Of a DNA stretch of 64,000 nucleotides, positions 20,501 through 32,083 are shown piece after piece. The notes under the pieces are model-generated. The model was not told where the DNA came from. It worked only from the letters and a program-made list of their open reading frames with translations, and made no database searches. The DNA lies in NCBI RefSeq assembly GCF_002994745.2, contig NC_037093.1, positions 44,682,384-44,746,383 on the forward strand. Direction: 5' to 3'. How positions within the stretch are numbered: the first letter of the stretch is position 1; every line of letters starts with the position of its first letter. The stretch comes from Rosa chinensis. Taxonomy: Eukaryota; Streptophyta; Magnoliopsida; Rosales; Rosaceae. The position numbers and the translations under genes are program-made.

Positions 20501-22994
20501 TGACAGGACCCGCCCCGGATTTCACCCTGAAATCCTAGGTGGCCCTGCGGGGCCCACCTTAGAGATAACTCTACTGAGAATTGGCCAAGTCACCCCTAAA
20601 GTGAACTGCCCAAAACTATTAACTCACAAAATATCAGAGCCAAATGAAGAAGTGCAGAAGCTATTCATCAACTATGCCTCGAACCACGTACGCCCGACCT
20701 CAACTAACAACTCCAGCAAACTGGGAATTAGAAACCGAAAGGCCCAGGGGAAAGTAGACGAAAAACGTTAGCGTGAGTGGACAAAAATAAACAATTTAAA
20801 AGAACAAGGATTTCATACTTTCCCACATTTATTCCTTTAAAAACTCGATGCATGCACAAATGTTAAAAACACATTTAGCTTTAAATCCAAGGATTTCAAA
20901 ACGATAAACCGACTAGCCTCGCTAGTCACAACATTCGAAAAAATAGATCGTAAAACCGAAATATCGTTTCTCAAAAAGATAAGGCCAGCCCCGCTGGCTA
21001 CAGTGAAAATCGGACTAGCCCCGCTAGTCAAGCAACAATATAATATGGGGAAGAAGTTTCACCATACGAAAGAAGGGAGCCTCCCAGGCTTGGGTCGAAG
21101 TGTCCCACACTCTGGAGCATCCCATGCTCTGCTCTTACTCACCCACAAACATATAGTAAGCAGGGAGGAGTACTAATAGGCTAGCTAATAAATATGACGA
21201 CCCAGGTATGGTGGGTTAAAATCATACGAAAATCGAAAATCAGTAAGGCTTCCCCATAAGTCCCGCGAATCAAGAAAACACGGGTACGATTCCCAACAGT
21301 ACCCGGAAATTCTCGTAGAGAGTCACATAAATAGACAGCGTGTCCCACACGCTAAAAGAATAATTAGATCATCAACAAGGCATTCCCAATGCCAAAACCG
21401 AAAGTCGATAGATAAATAAGAAATAACTTCATCGAAATCCCATTTCGAAAACCTTTCCAGAAATCTCAAAACAACGAATAGAAATATAATTAATTCAGGG
21501 AATCACCTCGGAAAATAATTCATCGAAATTCAACATCAATTATAAATTCGAATCTGAGCATAACAAATTAATATCCAAAATTCACCGGTATAAATCATAA
21601 ATACTTCATGAAAATCATTATTGAAAGCAAATCCACGAGATAAATCGAAATCAAATTCCGAAATCAATTCATATGCTGGGAAAATAATATGTTAATTAAA
21701 TAAAGCATTAATTCAAGAAAAACATTTGCATGCATCCATATTTAAAAGCAAAGGTCCACTCACAGTACTATTGGGCGACCACGCAAACGAGTTCCTTCAT
21801 CTAGCCGTAGCTCGCGACATTGCCCTGTACACAATTATATTTCCGTAAACGGCAATCCGATAAAATAAATACGAACCTAAATGAAACCCGAAAATCCCTA
21901 TCTCCATTACTTCTCAAATTCCACCCAAATCTCTTCCACAACACCAATTCCTCAATTGACATATTCCACAATGAAAACGAGGGAAATCCGACGGTCGGAT
22001 TTCCCACAATTCCATACAAAACTTCAAACTTCGGAAATTCACAAACAATTCCAAACTCCTCCAAAATTCACCAAACTTCACATACAAGCTCTACAACAAT
22101 TATACAATTTAATGGGCTAAAAACTGAAATTAAAACACTGCCCTACAAGCCTCCACGCGCCACCAACAGTGGCAGCGCGTGGGCCCCACGCACCACCGGC
22201 AACCACCTCCGATGGCCGCCAAATTTTGGCAGCACCATCATCTCATCAGACCCAACAACTTTCTCAACTGAGACAAAGTCAGAAAATGAGTAGAAGCACC
22301 TCAACAATTAAGGAGAAGTTGAACCCGATCGGTGAATAGTAACCCAGAATTTCATCTCTTCGATTCTTCCTCCACGTTGCAAATCGTGGCTCAAGGCTAG
22401 GGGCAAAAGGATCCTTGGCAAAAACCGAACCTTCGACGCCGGTTTGGTGGCCGGAGACAGCTGAAATCGGAAAATATCGGCGTTGACCACTTCTGCTACA
22501 GTGAAACTTCAAGGACCCGATGCGTCGTTTTCCGGCCAAGCCGCCGTGAGTTACCGTCGTGGGGAGGTTGGGTAGGAGTAGAGGAGTCCAACGGTGCCAC
22601 TCATTCGTCCCCAGGTGGCCGGAATCGTGAGGTGGCCAGAGTTGCAGAGAAGAGGGAGAGAGACGCGGGGAGGAGGAGAGAGAGAGAGGGAAATGAAAAG
22701 TTACCGGCTGCTACAGTAAAAATTCAAATATATACTACTTACCATGAACAGTACTTTAGTATTTCACTTATAACTTTCGCATACGAACTCCGATTTTTAC
22801 ATACCACATATGCACGCGCTCGGTTTAACGTCCTCTACAACTTTTATGCAGAACATTTTCTCAAATTTTGACCCGAACAAAAAGTCAACTTTTAGGGCCA
22901 CTAAAAGGACTAAACCGAAATTAAAAGTGAAAGTAAATGTCGTTTACCGTCCAAATGACTAGTAAACCGGTGGATTCAGGTTCGGGACGTTACA
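20501..22994 (-). mobile_element. solo LTR of a 2.5-kb Tekay-like family (minus)
   Basis: 2494 bp, starting TGTAACGTCCCGAACC on the minus strand (right end) and finishing GGGTCCTGTCA (left end). ATTCC flanks both sides (20496-20500 and 22995-22999), a 5-bp target duplication, with no internal region. That is the product of LTR-LTR recombination. It aligns over its length with 24906-27407 (2502 bp). The family has the TGTAACG start seen in Tekay/Del-type chromoviruses. Confidence 0.92.
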
Positions 22995-22999
22995 ATTCC

Positions 23000-24300
23000 A
23001 CATATAGAAAATCCTCTAATAAGGAAGGGACAGCTCACCCTACCGGGATATGGAGTTCTCGTCCACATTCGGGTTCGTTCCCAACTTTCGATCATTTGTC
23101 CAAATCCATATGCACACGCTAAAGTCCTTTGAAATAAAAATCGAATTAGTGAGTAACTTAACGTCACTATAACTCAACTAACCAAGCAACCAAAACATTT
23201 ACTTAATTTCCTTAAAGTCCAATGGATTATCCTTTAATCGAACAATGATCTAGAACTTGTGTTTGTAGAGATCTTCCTTTAATAGATAAATTCTATTACC
23301 CATTCCCAAATAATCCAAATGACTAGTGTAGCATTTGAATCATTTGAGATATGGCGATTATACTTGGCACTTTCACCTTCATTTCTTTACCTTTTACTTT
23401 AAGAAAACAAATGGCAATTTCCATTCCCGAACATTCTACTAAATAAATTTCTTTCAATTTTCGGGACATGGAGAAATTAACAAAGCTATGATCTGAAATT
23501 AAATGTTAGGTCAACTCGTTAGACCTTTCTATTTTCTTGGTATACGTTAGCTTCCTTAATTTCCCTTGTAATCGTCAAGATATTTACTAAACGAACTTCT
23601 TATTAAGTTCGGCCCAATAATCATTAGCCAATATAACTTCATTTTGAATACCAATTTCTTATGAACTTGAGCAATTTGCATTTTCGTTAACAATAACCAA
23701 CTCACTTCTTGTCTTACAACCGTGGTATCCGAAATGATAGTTATAGACATTCTTATTTTACACTTCAACGTTGATAACGAATTTTTGCTAATTCACAAGA
23801 CCAATTTCCTCTATACTAAACTGATTTCATCCTTTTCCTCTATCATGCAAGGTTTCCAACATAACTCAAACAACAAGTACCACTTTCATTTCTAATATTT
23901 CACATACCCATAATTTCACCGAGTACACACAATAAACAGCAAAAACAGATCCAAATACCCAGACCCTTACCATTCTTCTTTTCCAAATTAGAAGCTAATC
24001 CAACGTATCTGCATTCCACCACTGTCAACCATTCAGATTCCTAGCAGGCAAAACACAAGTTAATAGACAACCCCGAACCAATCTTCATAACCAGAAACCG
24101 AGTTTGAGAATCCTTACCAATCTTCGATATCAATTGGACTGAACCAATAATTTCTCTCTTCTCCAACATCTCCCAGTATGTAGAAATCCACCAAATCCTC
24201 ACACAATCCCAATAAACGACAGCATTAGGGTCCTTAATCCAATTCAAGATAGAGGCCTTAACCAAGATGAACTAGACGAAAATCCAGCTTACCGCGGTAG
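23000..24300. repeat. unclassified repeat-like sequence, right part
   Basis: Continuation of 19396-20495. No gene is recognised; short frames only. Confidence 0.3.
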
Positions 24301-24390
24301 CTCATGTGCGTTCGACGGCTCTGGTGAAGTGAATGACCTGGTGGTGCTCACAGCGGCGCTGGGTAGCTCATGTGCGTTCGACGGCTCTGG
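24301..24390 (+). repeat. short direct duplication
   Basis: A 26-28 base block starting at about 24298 (beginning TAGCTCATGTGCG and ending CTCTGGT) occurs again about 66 bp later (24364-24391). Part of a larger unclassified, probably LTR-derived block (24300-24905). Confidence 0.8.
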
Positions 24391-24820
24391 TCAGAGACAG
24401 AACTCGGAGCCATGGGTTTTGGTGATTGGTGAGGCACTGATCCTATTTCTGGGGGTGGTGTCGCTCAGGAGAGGTCAGAGAAAGGTGAATCGATCTTAGT
24501 AGAAACTGAAATTCTAGAGAGGGCAAGAATTGAGGTTGACCGGCCATGGAATTTGAAGTTGTGGCTCGAGTTTGCTCGTCATCCTCTGAGCTATGGTTTG
24601 GTAGTGGCGGTGATGTGAGGTGGTGACCGGAATTTGGGTTTCCTGGCAATGGCAGAGAGAAGGACAGCGGAAGAGAAAGGTCAGGGTCGATGCATGGCTT
24701 CGATTTCAATTGAGCTTAGGTCACATTTTGGTGCTGCGTTGATGGGCGGTGGCAATTTTGTGAGATAGTAGTCGGAGATGTGGTTTTCTGGTGGTGGCAG
24801 AGAGAGGATGAGAGGGAGAG

Positions 24821-24823
<3 letters not shown>
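24391..24823. other. unclassified repeat-like sequence
   Basis: Continues the block with the short direct duplication up to the GA microsatellite. No supportable gene. The style resembles the 5' UTR-like part of the neighbouring LTR family, but no alignment could be made. Confidence 0.3.

Positions 24824-24887
<64 letters not shown>
24824..24887 (+). repeat. (GA)n microsatellite
   Basis: About 32 GA units, ending 18 bases left of the solo LTR's start. The Ser/Leu-rich reading frame on the minus strand is only a translation of this repeat. Confidence 0.97.
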
Positions 24888-24893
<6 letters not shown>

Positions 24894-24905
24894 ATGGGAT
24901 TTTAG

Positions 24906-27407
24906 TGTAACGTCCCGAACCTGAATTTACCGGTTTACTAGTCATTTGGACGGTAAATGGCCTTTACTTCCACTTTACTGTCGTTTTAGTGCTTTTAGTG
25001 GCCCTAAAAGTTGACTTTTTGTTTGGGTCAAAATTTGAGAAAATATTCTTCATGAAAGTTGTAGAGGACGTTAAACCGAGCGCGTGGATATGTGGTAGGT
25101 AAAAATCGAAGTTCGTATGGGAAAGTTATAAGCGAAATACTAAAGTTACTGTTCATGTGGTAAGTTTCTATAAATAGCCGAGTTACTGTGGTAAGTTGCC
25201 ATTTTTGGAAACTTACCCAGTTTTTCTCTCTCTTCTCCCTCGACCTTTTCTTCCTCTTAGGCCCGATTCTTCCTCCTCCGATTTCTTCCTCCTCCGGCCA
25301 CCCCACGATGGAATCTGGACATCAGCTGGCTCGCCTCCTCACCCTGGTCATGTCTGTGGTGGTGTTTTGCAGCAATTTGGCAGGAAGAGCTCGATTTGGA
25401 GCTGTGAAGGTTACTGTAGCAGATCGGGATTTTAGTTGATTTCCGACGAATCCGGCCGTCTCCGGCCACCAAATTGGCGTCGAAGGTTCGGTTTTTGCCA
25501 ATGATCAATTCCCCTAAGGTCTTTCATTTCAATTTGCAGTGTAGAGGTTGAATTAACGATTTGCAATTTCTAGGGTTCTTGGAGTTTTCTGGAAAAATTT
25601 CACCGGCCAATTTGGGGCTCTTCAAGGTAAAATTGGAACTTGTTGTAGTTATGAAAAATGTTGGGTCTGTTGTGTAGATGGTGCTGCCAAATTTTGGTGG
25701 CCATGGGAGGTGGTTGCCGGTGGCGCGTGGGACCCACGCGCTGCCACTGTTGGTGGCGCGTGGAGGCATGTAGGGCAGTGTTTTAATTTCAGTTTTTAGC
25801 CCATTAAATTGTATATATGTTGTAGAGCTTGTATGTGAAGTTTGGTGAATTTTGGAGGAGTTTGGAATTGTTTGTGAATTTCCGAAGTTTGAAGTTTTGT
25901 GATGGAATTGTGGGAAATCCGGCCGTCGGATTTCCCTCGTTTTCATTGTGGAATACGTAAATTGAGGAGTTGGTGTTGTGGAAGAGATTTGGGTGGAATT
26001 TGAGAAGTAATGGAAATAGGGATTTTCGGGTTTCGTTTAGGTTCGTATTTATTTTATCGGATTGCCGTTTACGGAAATATAATTGTGTACAGGGCAATGT
26101 TGCGAGCTACGGCTAAATGAAGGAACTTGTTTGCGTGGTCGCCCAATAGTACTGTGAGTGGACTTTTGTTTTCAAATAAGTGATGCATGCATTTATTTAT
26201 TAAAGCATGTTCTATTTAATTAACATATTATTTTCCGAGCATATGAATTTGATTACGATTTATCTCGTGGATATGTTTCCAATAATGATTTTTGTGAAGT
26301 ATTTACGATTTATACCGGTTGTGACTTTCGGTTATTAAGTTGTTATGCTCGGATTCGAATTTTGTATTTGATGTTGATTTTCGACGAATTGTTCTCGATG
26401 TGATTTCCGCATTTATACTATTTATACTATATTTATATTCGTCGATTTGAGACCTTATTTGCGAATTGAGTTTTATTGGAGTAAATTTTCATATTTATTT
26501 ATCAACCTACGATTTTTGGCATTGGGAATGCCTTGTTGATGATCTAATTATTATTTTAGCGTGTGGGACACGCTGTTGACTGATACGACTTTTTATGAAC
26601 ATTTCCGAGTACGGTTGGGAAACGTACCTGTGTTTTCTTTATTCGTGGGACATGGGGAAGCCTTAAGGATTTATTGGATTTTAATAGTTTTTACCCACCA
26701 TACCTGGGTCGCTATATTTTATTGCTAGCTAGCCTATTAGTACTCCTCCCTGCTTACTATGTGTTCGTGGGTGAGTAAGAGCAGAGCATGGTATGCTCCA
26801 GAGTGTGGGACACTCCGACCCGAGCCTGGGAGGCTCCCTTCTTTCGTATGGTGAAATTTCTTCCCCATATTTTATCGTTGCTTGACTAGCGGGGCTAGTC
26901 AGATTTTCATTATAGCCAGCGGGGCTATCTTCTTGAGAAATGGTATTTCGATTTTTCAATATATTTGTTTTTCGAATCTTGTGACTAGCGAGGCTAGTCG
27001 GTTTACCGTTTGAAATCCTTGGATTTAAAGATAAATGTGTTTTACCATTTGTGCATGCATCGAGTTTTTAAAGGAATAAATGTGGGAAAGTATGAAATCC
27101 TTCTTCTTTTAAATTGTTTATTTTTTTCCACTCACGCTAACGTTTTTCGTCTACTTTCCCCTGGGCCTTTCGGTTTCTAATTCCCAGTTTGCAGGAGTTA
27201 TTAGTTGAGGTCGGGCGTACGTGGTTTGAGGCATAGTTGATGAATAGATTCCGCACTTCTTCATTTGGCTCTGATATTTTGTGAGTTAATAGTTTTGGGT
27301 AGTTCACTTTAGGGGTGACTCGGCCAATTCTCAGTAGAGTTATCTCTAAGGTGGGCCTCGCAGGGCCACCTCGGATTTCAGGGTGAAATCCGGGGCGGGT
27401 CCTGTCA
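24906..27407 (+). mobile_element. solo LTR of the same 2.5-kb family (plus)
   Basis: Starts TGTAACGTCCCGAACC and ends GGGTCCTGTCA, 2502 bp. TTTAG flanks both ends (24901-24905 and 27408-27412). Length and sequence match the minus-strand solo LTR at 20501-22994. It differs far more from the head of the LTR at 32084 (over 10% in the first 250 bases by eye) than the two copies of the tail at 27546 and 34903 differ from each other (about 4%). This argues that it is a separate solo insertion rather than the 5' LTR of the element to its right. Confidence 0.85.
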
Positions 27408-27412
27408 TTTAG

Positions 27413-27545
27413 GGTTTTCTACTTGTTAACTTTATATTTATATCCATGTGCGCGAAATGCCCATTTTGCCCTTGCGACGAATTACGAGACTCTCTTAGCT
27501 GATTGCTTTCTATTTTGGGCTCGTAATATTTTTCTTTTAATCACT
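27413..27545. other. spacer between solo LTR and older LTR tail
   Basis: 133 bp with no counterpart in the 3' LTR at 32084-35218. It is either flanking DNA joined when the 5' LTR was truncated, or 5' LTR sequence deleted from the 3' copy. Confidence 0.4.
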
Positions 27546-27864
27546 ACTTCCGCAGTGTAGGATCCCTTGATCCTTTACTCTTCTTTTTATATCCCTGTGT
27601 ATAGTAGTATTTCTCTGATAACCTTTGAGATTAGTATTGTTGAGTTTTGTGTTTTGTGAAAGTGGAGTTGTTGGTAATTGAGAGCAGTGTGGCTCCAGGA
27701 GTATAAGATTGGTTTGCTTGAAGTATTTTTGTGTGTTTTACAGGTTTTTGGGTAGTCCATTTTAGGGGTGACTCTGCCTAATTTTTGGTAGAGTTGTCCC
27801 TAAGGTGGGCCCCACAGGGCCACCTCAGATTTCAGGGTGAAATTCGGGGCGGGCCCTGTCAATT

Positions 27865-27876
27865 TGGTATCAGAGC
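27865..27876 (+). promoter_or_regulatory. primer binding site, initiator tRNA-Met
   Basis: TGGTATCAGAGC, three bases after the LTR end, the standard plant retroelement match to the 3' end of initiator tRNA-Met. Confidence 0.93.
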
Positions 27877-30800
27877 ATTAGGTTGTTAGGTTCTGTAGAC
27901 TCGTTTCTATTCCGTTACCTTATATGCTTGATGTTGCCCAGTACCTCTCGAGTGATGACCCGACTGCAGCGGTTCCCCATTGTGTACTCTTTGGTACTGT
28001 GGTATTCATCAAGTGCGTAAGGTACAAAGCTAGTTGGTTTTCTTCTGGTGCTATGCCTCTTGTACGCCGACCTCTTAGGGATTCCGCTGCGTATTAGTCT
28101 CCTTACATATGCACTTTTCTCTGGTAATGGTAGAGTAAGGTTACTCTACAGATTCGAGTTGTACTATGAAATATGATTCGAGGAAATGTTATAGTTATCC
28201 CTTCCTCGATGCCGACAAGTCGTTGGGGCATGGTTAAGGTGCGAGACTGGAGTTTTATTTTGTACTCGATGGTTAGAGATGAGCGACCATTGTTTTGGGC
28301 TGTCGCTGAGTACTATAATTCCTTCAGAATCAGGATTGTTGTTAGAATTGGAATTAGTAGTAATGATGGTTCTTACCTTGAATTGAGTTTTGGAGAATGT
28401 GTTACTTGATACGATCGGCCCTGTAAGCGGCATGAGGAATATTACTGGAATTCGATGGAGATTCTTTGTGAATCTCATTGTTGGAAATCATTTATAGAAA
28501 ATCCACATTGGAATGTATCTTAACTGGACACCTTATGTCGGCGTCATGTACGCATCACCCTCCGGTAGACAACAGAGAAAATTGAAGAGATGTTCTGGGT
28601 TGTTATGTCTAGAGGTTGTGTTTTCAAGTGGCTATGGTCACTGATGTTGGTAAGTGGGAAGTGATAACAGTAAATGAGAATTGTAAGTGGAAAGAGATTT
28701 TTAAAAAATTGTCGATTTGGGTCGTTGACCTAACCAGGGTGTATGAGCATAGTTTTGCTCGGAATAAAAGAAATTGATTTTAGATACCACAACTTATAGT
28801 TTTGTCTACCTGAGTCTTGGATGGTATCGAGTAGGGAGATGAACATGAGTGGGTTTTTCTAGTTATGTGCTTGAAGTTCTAAAAATCGGTAGAATGCTTA
28901 AGGTTTTATAATAGAGTTACTGTTTTGGTTGGTAAATAATTGGGAGAGTTGGAATCAATTCTTCGTATGTGATATTATGCAAATGGGTGTCCTTAGTTAT
29001 CCGCTTTTGAGTGAAACAGTTACACATAAGTTTGGGGAATAGCGGTAATGACCTTGTTGGGTGTCCATAGAAGTTCGAATGGAATTACTATGTGATACAG
29101 AATCTGATTCGAGTTTTGAATCATAGAGCCTTGAAGGTTGAATTGTGATAGGCTCTTGGTGGAAGTTTTGCCTGACGGATGGGTTGTGATATTATATTAG
29201 CGGTTGGTGGAATAACTTTAAGGAAATAAGTTTTCAGTTAGCTCCGGAAATATTTTAAGTCAAGGTTTGACCAGGACTCTTGTTATTTTGGGTGGAAGGT
29301 ATTGTAGCATGTTTTTAAGTGATGCACTTCAGTGATGATTACTTTGAGGAAATTGGATAATTATTGTGGTGGGACCATGTTCGGATCCGGATATCGCTTG
29401 GTGTGCTACAAGATGTTGGACGGGTGTCCTATGATTTATATAAAGGATTGTTCAGGAAAGATCTTGTGAATTGTGTTAGCTACCTTGAGGGATTGATTAT
29501 TGCTTGAATCGAATATACGTAATGGATTCCTTTGGAAGAATTGAGCGAACTTTGCCACCCTGGTGACCTTTGATTGGAAATGTATAGGAAGTTGTTGGTA
29601 TGAGTGAAATCCGGTCACCACTTCTCTAAAGGTAAGATGACTTGAATAGGAAGTAGGAGTTGAGTTGGAATAAATTGATTGGGCTTATGTTCTATCAAGG
29701 GTTCAACAGATATTTAAGTACTAATTGTTGAGCAACTATGATTGAGTTAAGTTATTGGATTAATTCTTGGTGAGAAGATTTGGAAAGTTTTTGGTACAAT
29801 TTTAGTTAGCATAGGAAAGTCATAGGGATTCTTGTTGTAGCTGAAATTTTATAAGTTAAGCGTTGATCGAGGAGTGGATTTGTGGCTATCTTATCCTCTT
29901 TTCGGTAAGGACCGTCGTCCTTTATCAGCATTGGCCTTAAATTAAATAAGAAGAGTTGACTATATTCTAGTACTTGCAAGTTCAACGTTGTTTGACATGA
30001 CTGATTTTTGGTAATTCTTGTAACATCAGATAATGAACTTCTTTGATATCTCATTTTCTTGTCTTGGGAATTAGATTTTCGTTTCTGTGGTACGCAAAGT
30101 GTTATTTTTTTAATTAATTGACTTTGAGCTTTTCCATTTGGGCTCTTATTCGACTTTCTCTCTAGGTTGTTTTGAGCACAAGAGTTTTTGCAAATTTTTG
30201 CTTAGTAGTGGATAAGACTTTTCGGTAATGCTTGAGGGCATATCTATACTTTAGAACTGTTGAGTCAACAAGTGATGCTGTGAATTTTATTGGGATTGTG
30301 GTCTCTGAACAGATTCTAGCTTGAGAATTTTTTCATTTCAAATGTTGAATTTCTTTTCCTGTTGGTCAGATTTTGGATCAAATTTGGAGCAATTTCTAGT
30401 GTTGTTGGATGCATCATAGTCCATTAGAGGTATGTGTCCATTTGAGGATTTGACACATATATAATTTAGAACTTTTCTATAATGTCATACCTGTAGTAGA
30501 ATTGTTATGAGGTGATGTCGGACAGATGGTTGGAAATGTTCTACTTGGGACTGGTGGAGCAGTTATGAGAGAGTTTTTCTAGTTATCTAAGGAAGCTATT
30601 TTATTTGAGTTTGATCAGAATTCCAATCAAGTATTTAATAATACGGATAGTGGTGTTTTCGGTTGTGAGAATTACATTGGCATACAAAGTAGAATTATCA
30701 ATTGTGGCATTAGAGGACAGCGAGAACGACATGGATTTAACCAGATTTCTGACTTATGATTATTAAAGAAGTGTAGCCTCAGTTAAGAACAGTTTTAGTG

Positions 30801-32047
30801 TGATGCATCTCCTCTTGAATTTGAGTTTTTGGGCTGGAGTAGAGTGAGTAGTTACGGTTCTTGCTTTGCACCGGGTTTCGAACGACAGGGTACTCGTTGC
30901 ATACCGTTAAGTAAACACTATCATGTGAGGAATTTTAGCAGTGTTGATTGGGGACGTTGGTAATTAGTAGATTCCTTGAAACACATTTGATTTAGAAGAG
31001 TCTTCCACCCCATTATAATTATTGGAGGTTTTTGAGGGACAATGCTAATTAGCCAGTTTGAGATACTATAAGTGTGGCCAGCAGGGCAACTATCAAATGA
31101 GTTTTCGTAGTAGAGACTCGGAACGTCATTTCAAGGCTGGACCAATGATTTTTAGGCAGGTATCAGTGTAGCGCAGCGGAAGTGTAGTGGCCCCATAACT
31201 TACATGATTAAGAACTTATAGGTTGTTCGGAGCTAACTTTGTTATACTTGACAATTGTGGAACCTTTATGTGAATGATATTTGATCAATAATCTGTGCAC
31301 AACAGGCAAAAGAGGAAGTGTTGTTTTGGGGTAGCTAAGTTACTTGTTTTGGACTTGTTGGTTAACAGTGACTATCTTGTGCCATATTAGTAGCAGTTGG
31401 GTTACCCCTATGAGCACACATTGATATATTATCACAATGTTATTGAAGAACGGGGTGGAACTTCACTGTGCGATGTATTTGAAGAGGTTACGAATACTAC
31501 TATTCCGACCGAATGGTTTGTGATGTCGATACCTTGCATCTAAGCCAGTAGTTGACTTGAGGTTGTTAAAGAAAACTTAATCAATGGAAGAGTCGATTTC
31601 CCGTTATGCGGTACTTAAAGTATAATTTGTTCAAATAACCGATTTCGATTTAACCTCGAGTCTTTATTCTCGAAATTCTACCATGTGTTTCTTCTCACAT
31701 ATTCAAATAATTTGCGGGTTGCTTCAAACATAATGCTTTGATGATTTTCTTCTTTAGTTGATAAGGACTTTTGGTAATGTTTGGAAGTAAGATGGTGAAT
31801 TCATTAGGAACGCTATGAGAACTGATCAGATATCACCTTTAGGACTGTTCCTTCTAAGTGTTGATCTCTCAGTTTTACACGGCCAATTCTTGGATCAATT
31901 TTGAATCTAATTTCTACATATTACGAGCAGACTTGCATATCGATCGTGCGATATCATCCCCACTTTGTTATGATTCGTGTACTACCTTCGTTGAAGATGT
32001 TGTATCGCAGATTAGTGTATGTGTGCTACCTCTACTTTGACAGTATG
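27877..32047 (+). other. internal region of the Tekay-like element, no coding capacity
   Basis: 4.2 kb with no frame above about 105 codons and no gag or pol motif on either strand. Either a large-derivative (LARD-type) element or an old one decayed beyond recognition. The 4% LTR-tail divergence is too small to erase a pol gene by point mutation alone, so a non-coding master is more likely. Confidence 0.6.
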
Positions 32048-32083
32048 AAATTTCGAGGACGAAATTTTATAAGGAGGGGAGAT
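32048..32083 (+). promoter_or_regulatory. AGGA-loop hairpin plus polypurine tract
   Basis: AAATTTCG-AGGA-CGAAATTT (32048-32067) is a perfect 8-bp stem with an AGGA loop. Five bases later comes GGAGGGGAGA (32073-32082) and then the 3' LTR at 32084. Same architecture as 8039-8076 and 9513-9548 in the unrelated R1 element. Confidence 0.85.

Noticed and set aside
24721..24945. Ser/Leu-repeat protein frame on the minus strand
   Set aside because: It is the translation of a GA microsatellite.
24906..27861. Single 2.96-kb 5' LTR for the Tekay-like element
   Set aside because: TTTAG flanks 24906-27407 exactly, its length equals the other solo LTR, and divergence from the 3' LTR jumps between head and tail.
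28164..28478. 104-codon minus frame inside the Tekay-like element
   Set aside because: No match to gag or pol motifs, antisense to the element, no supporting context.
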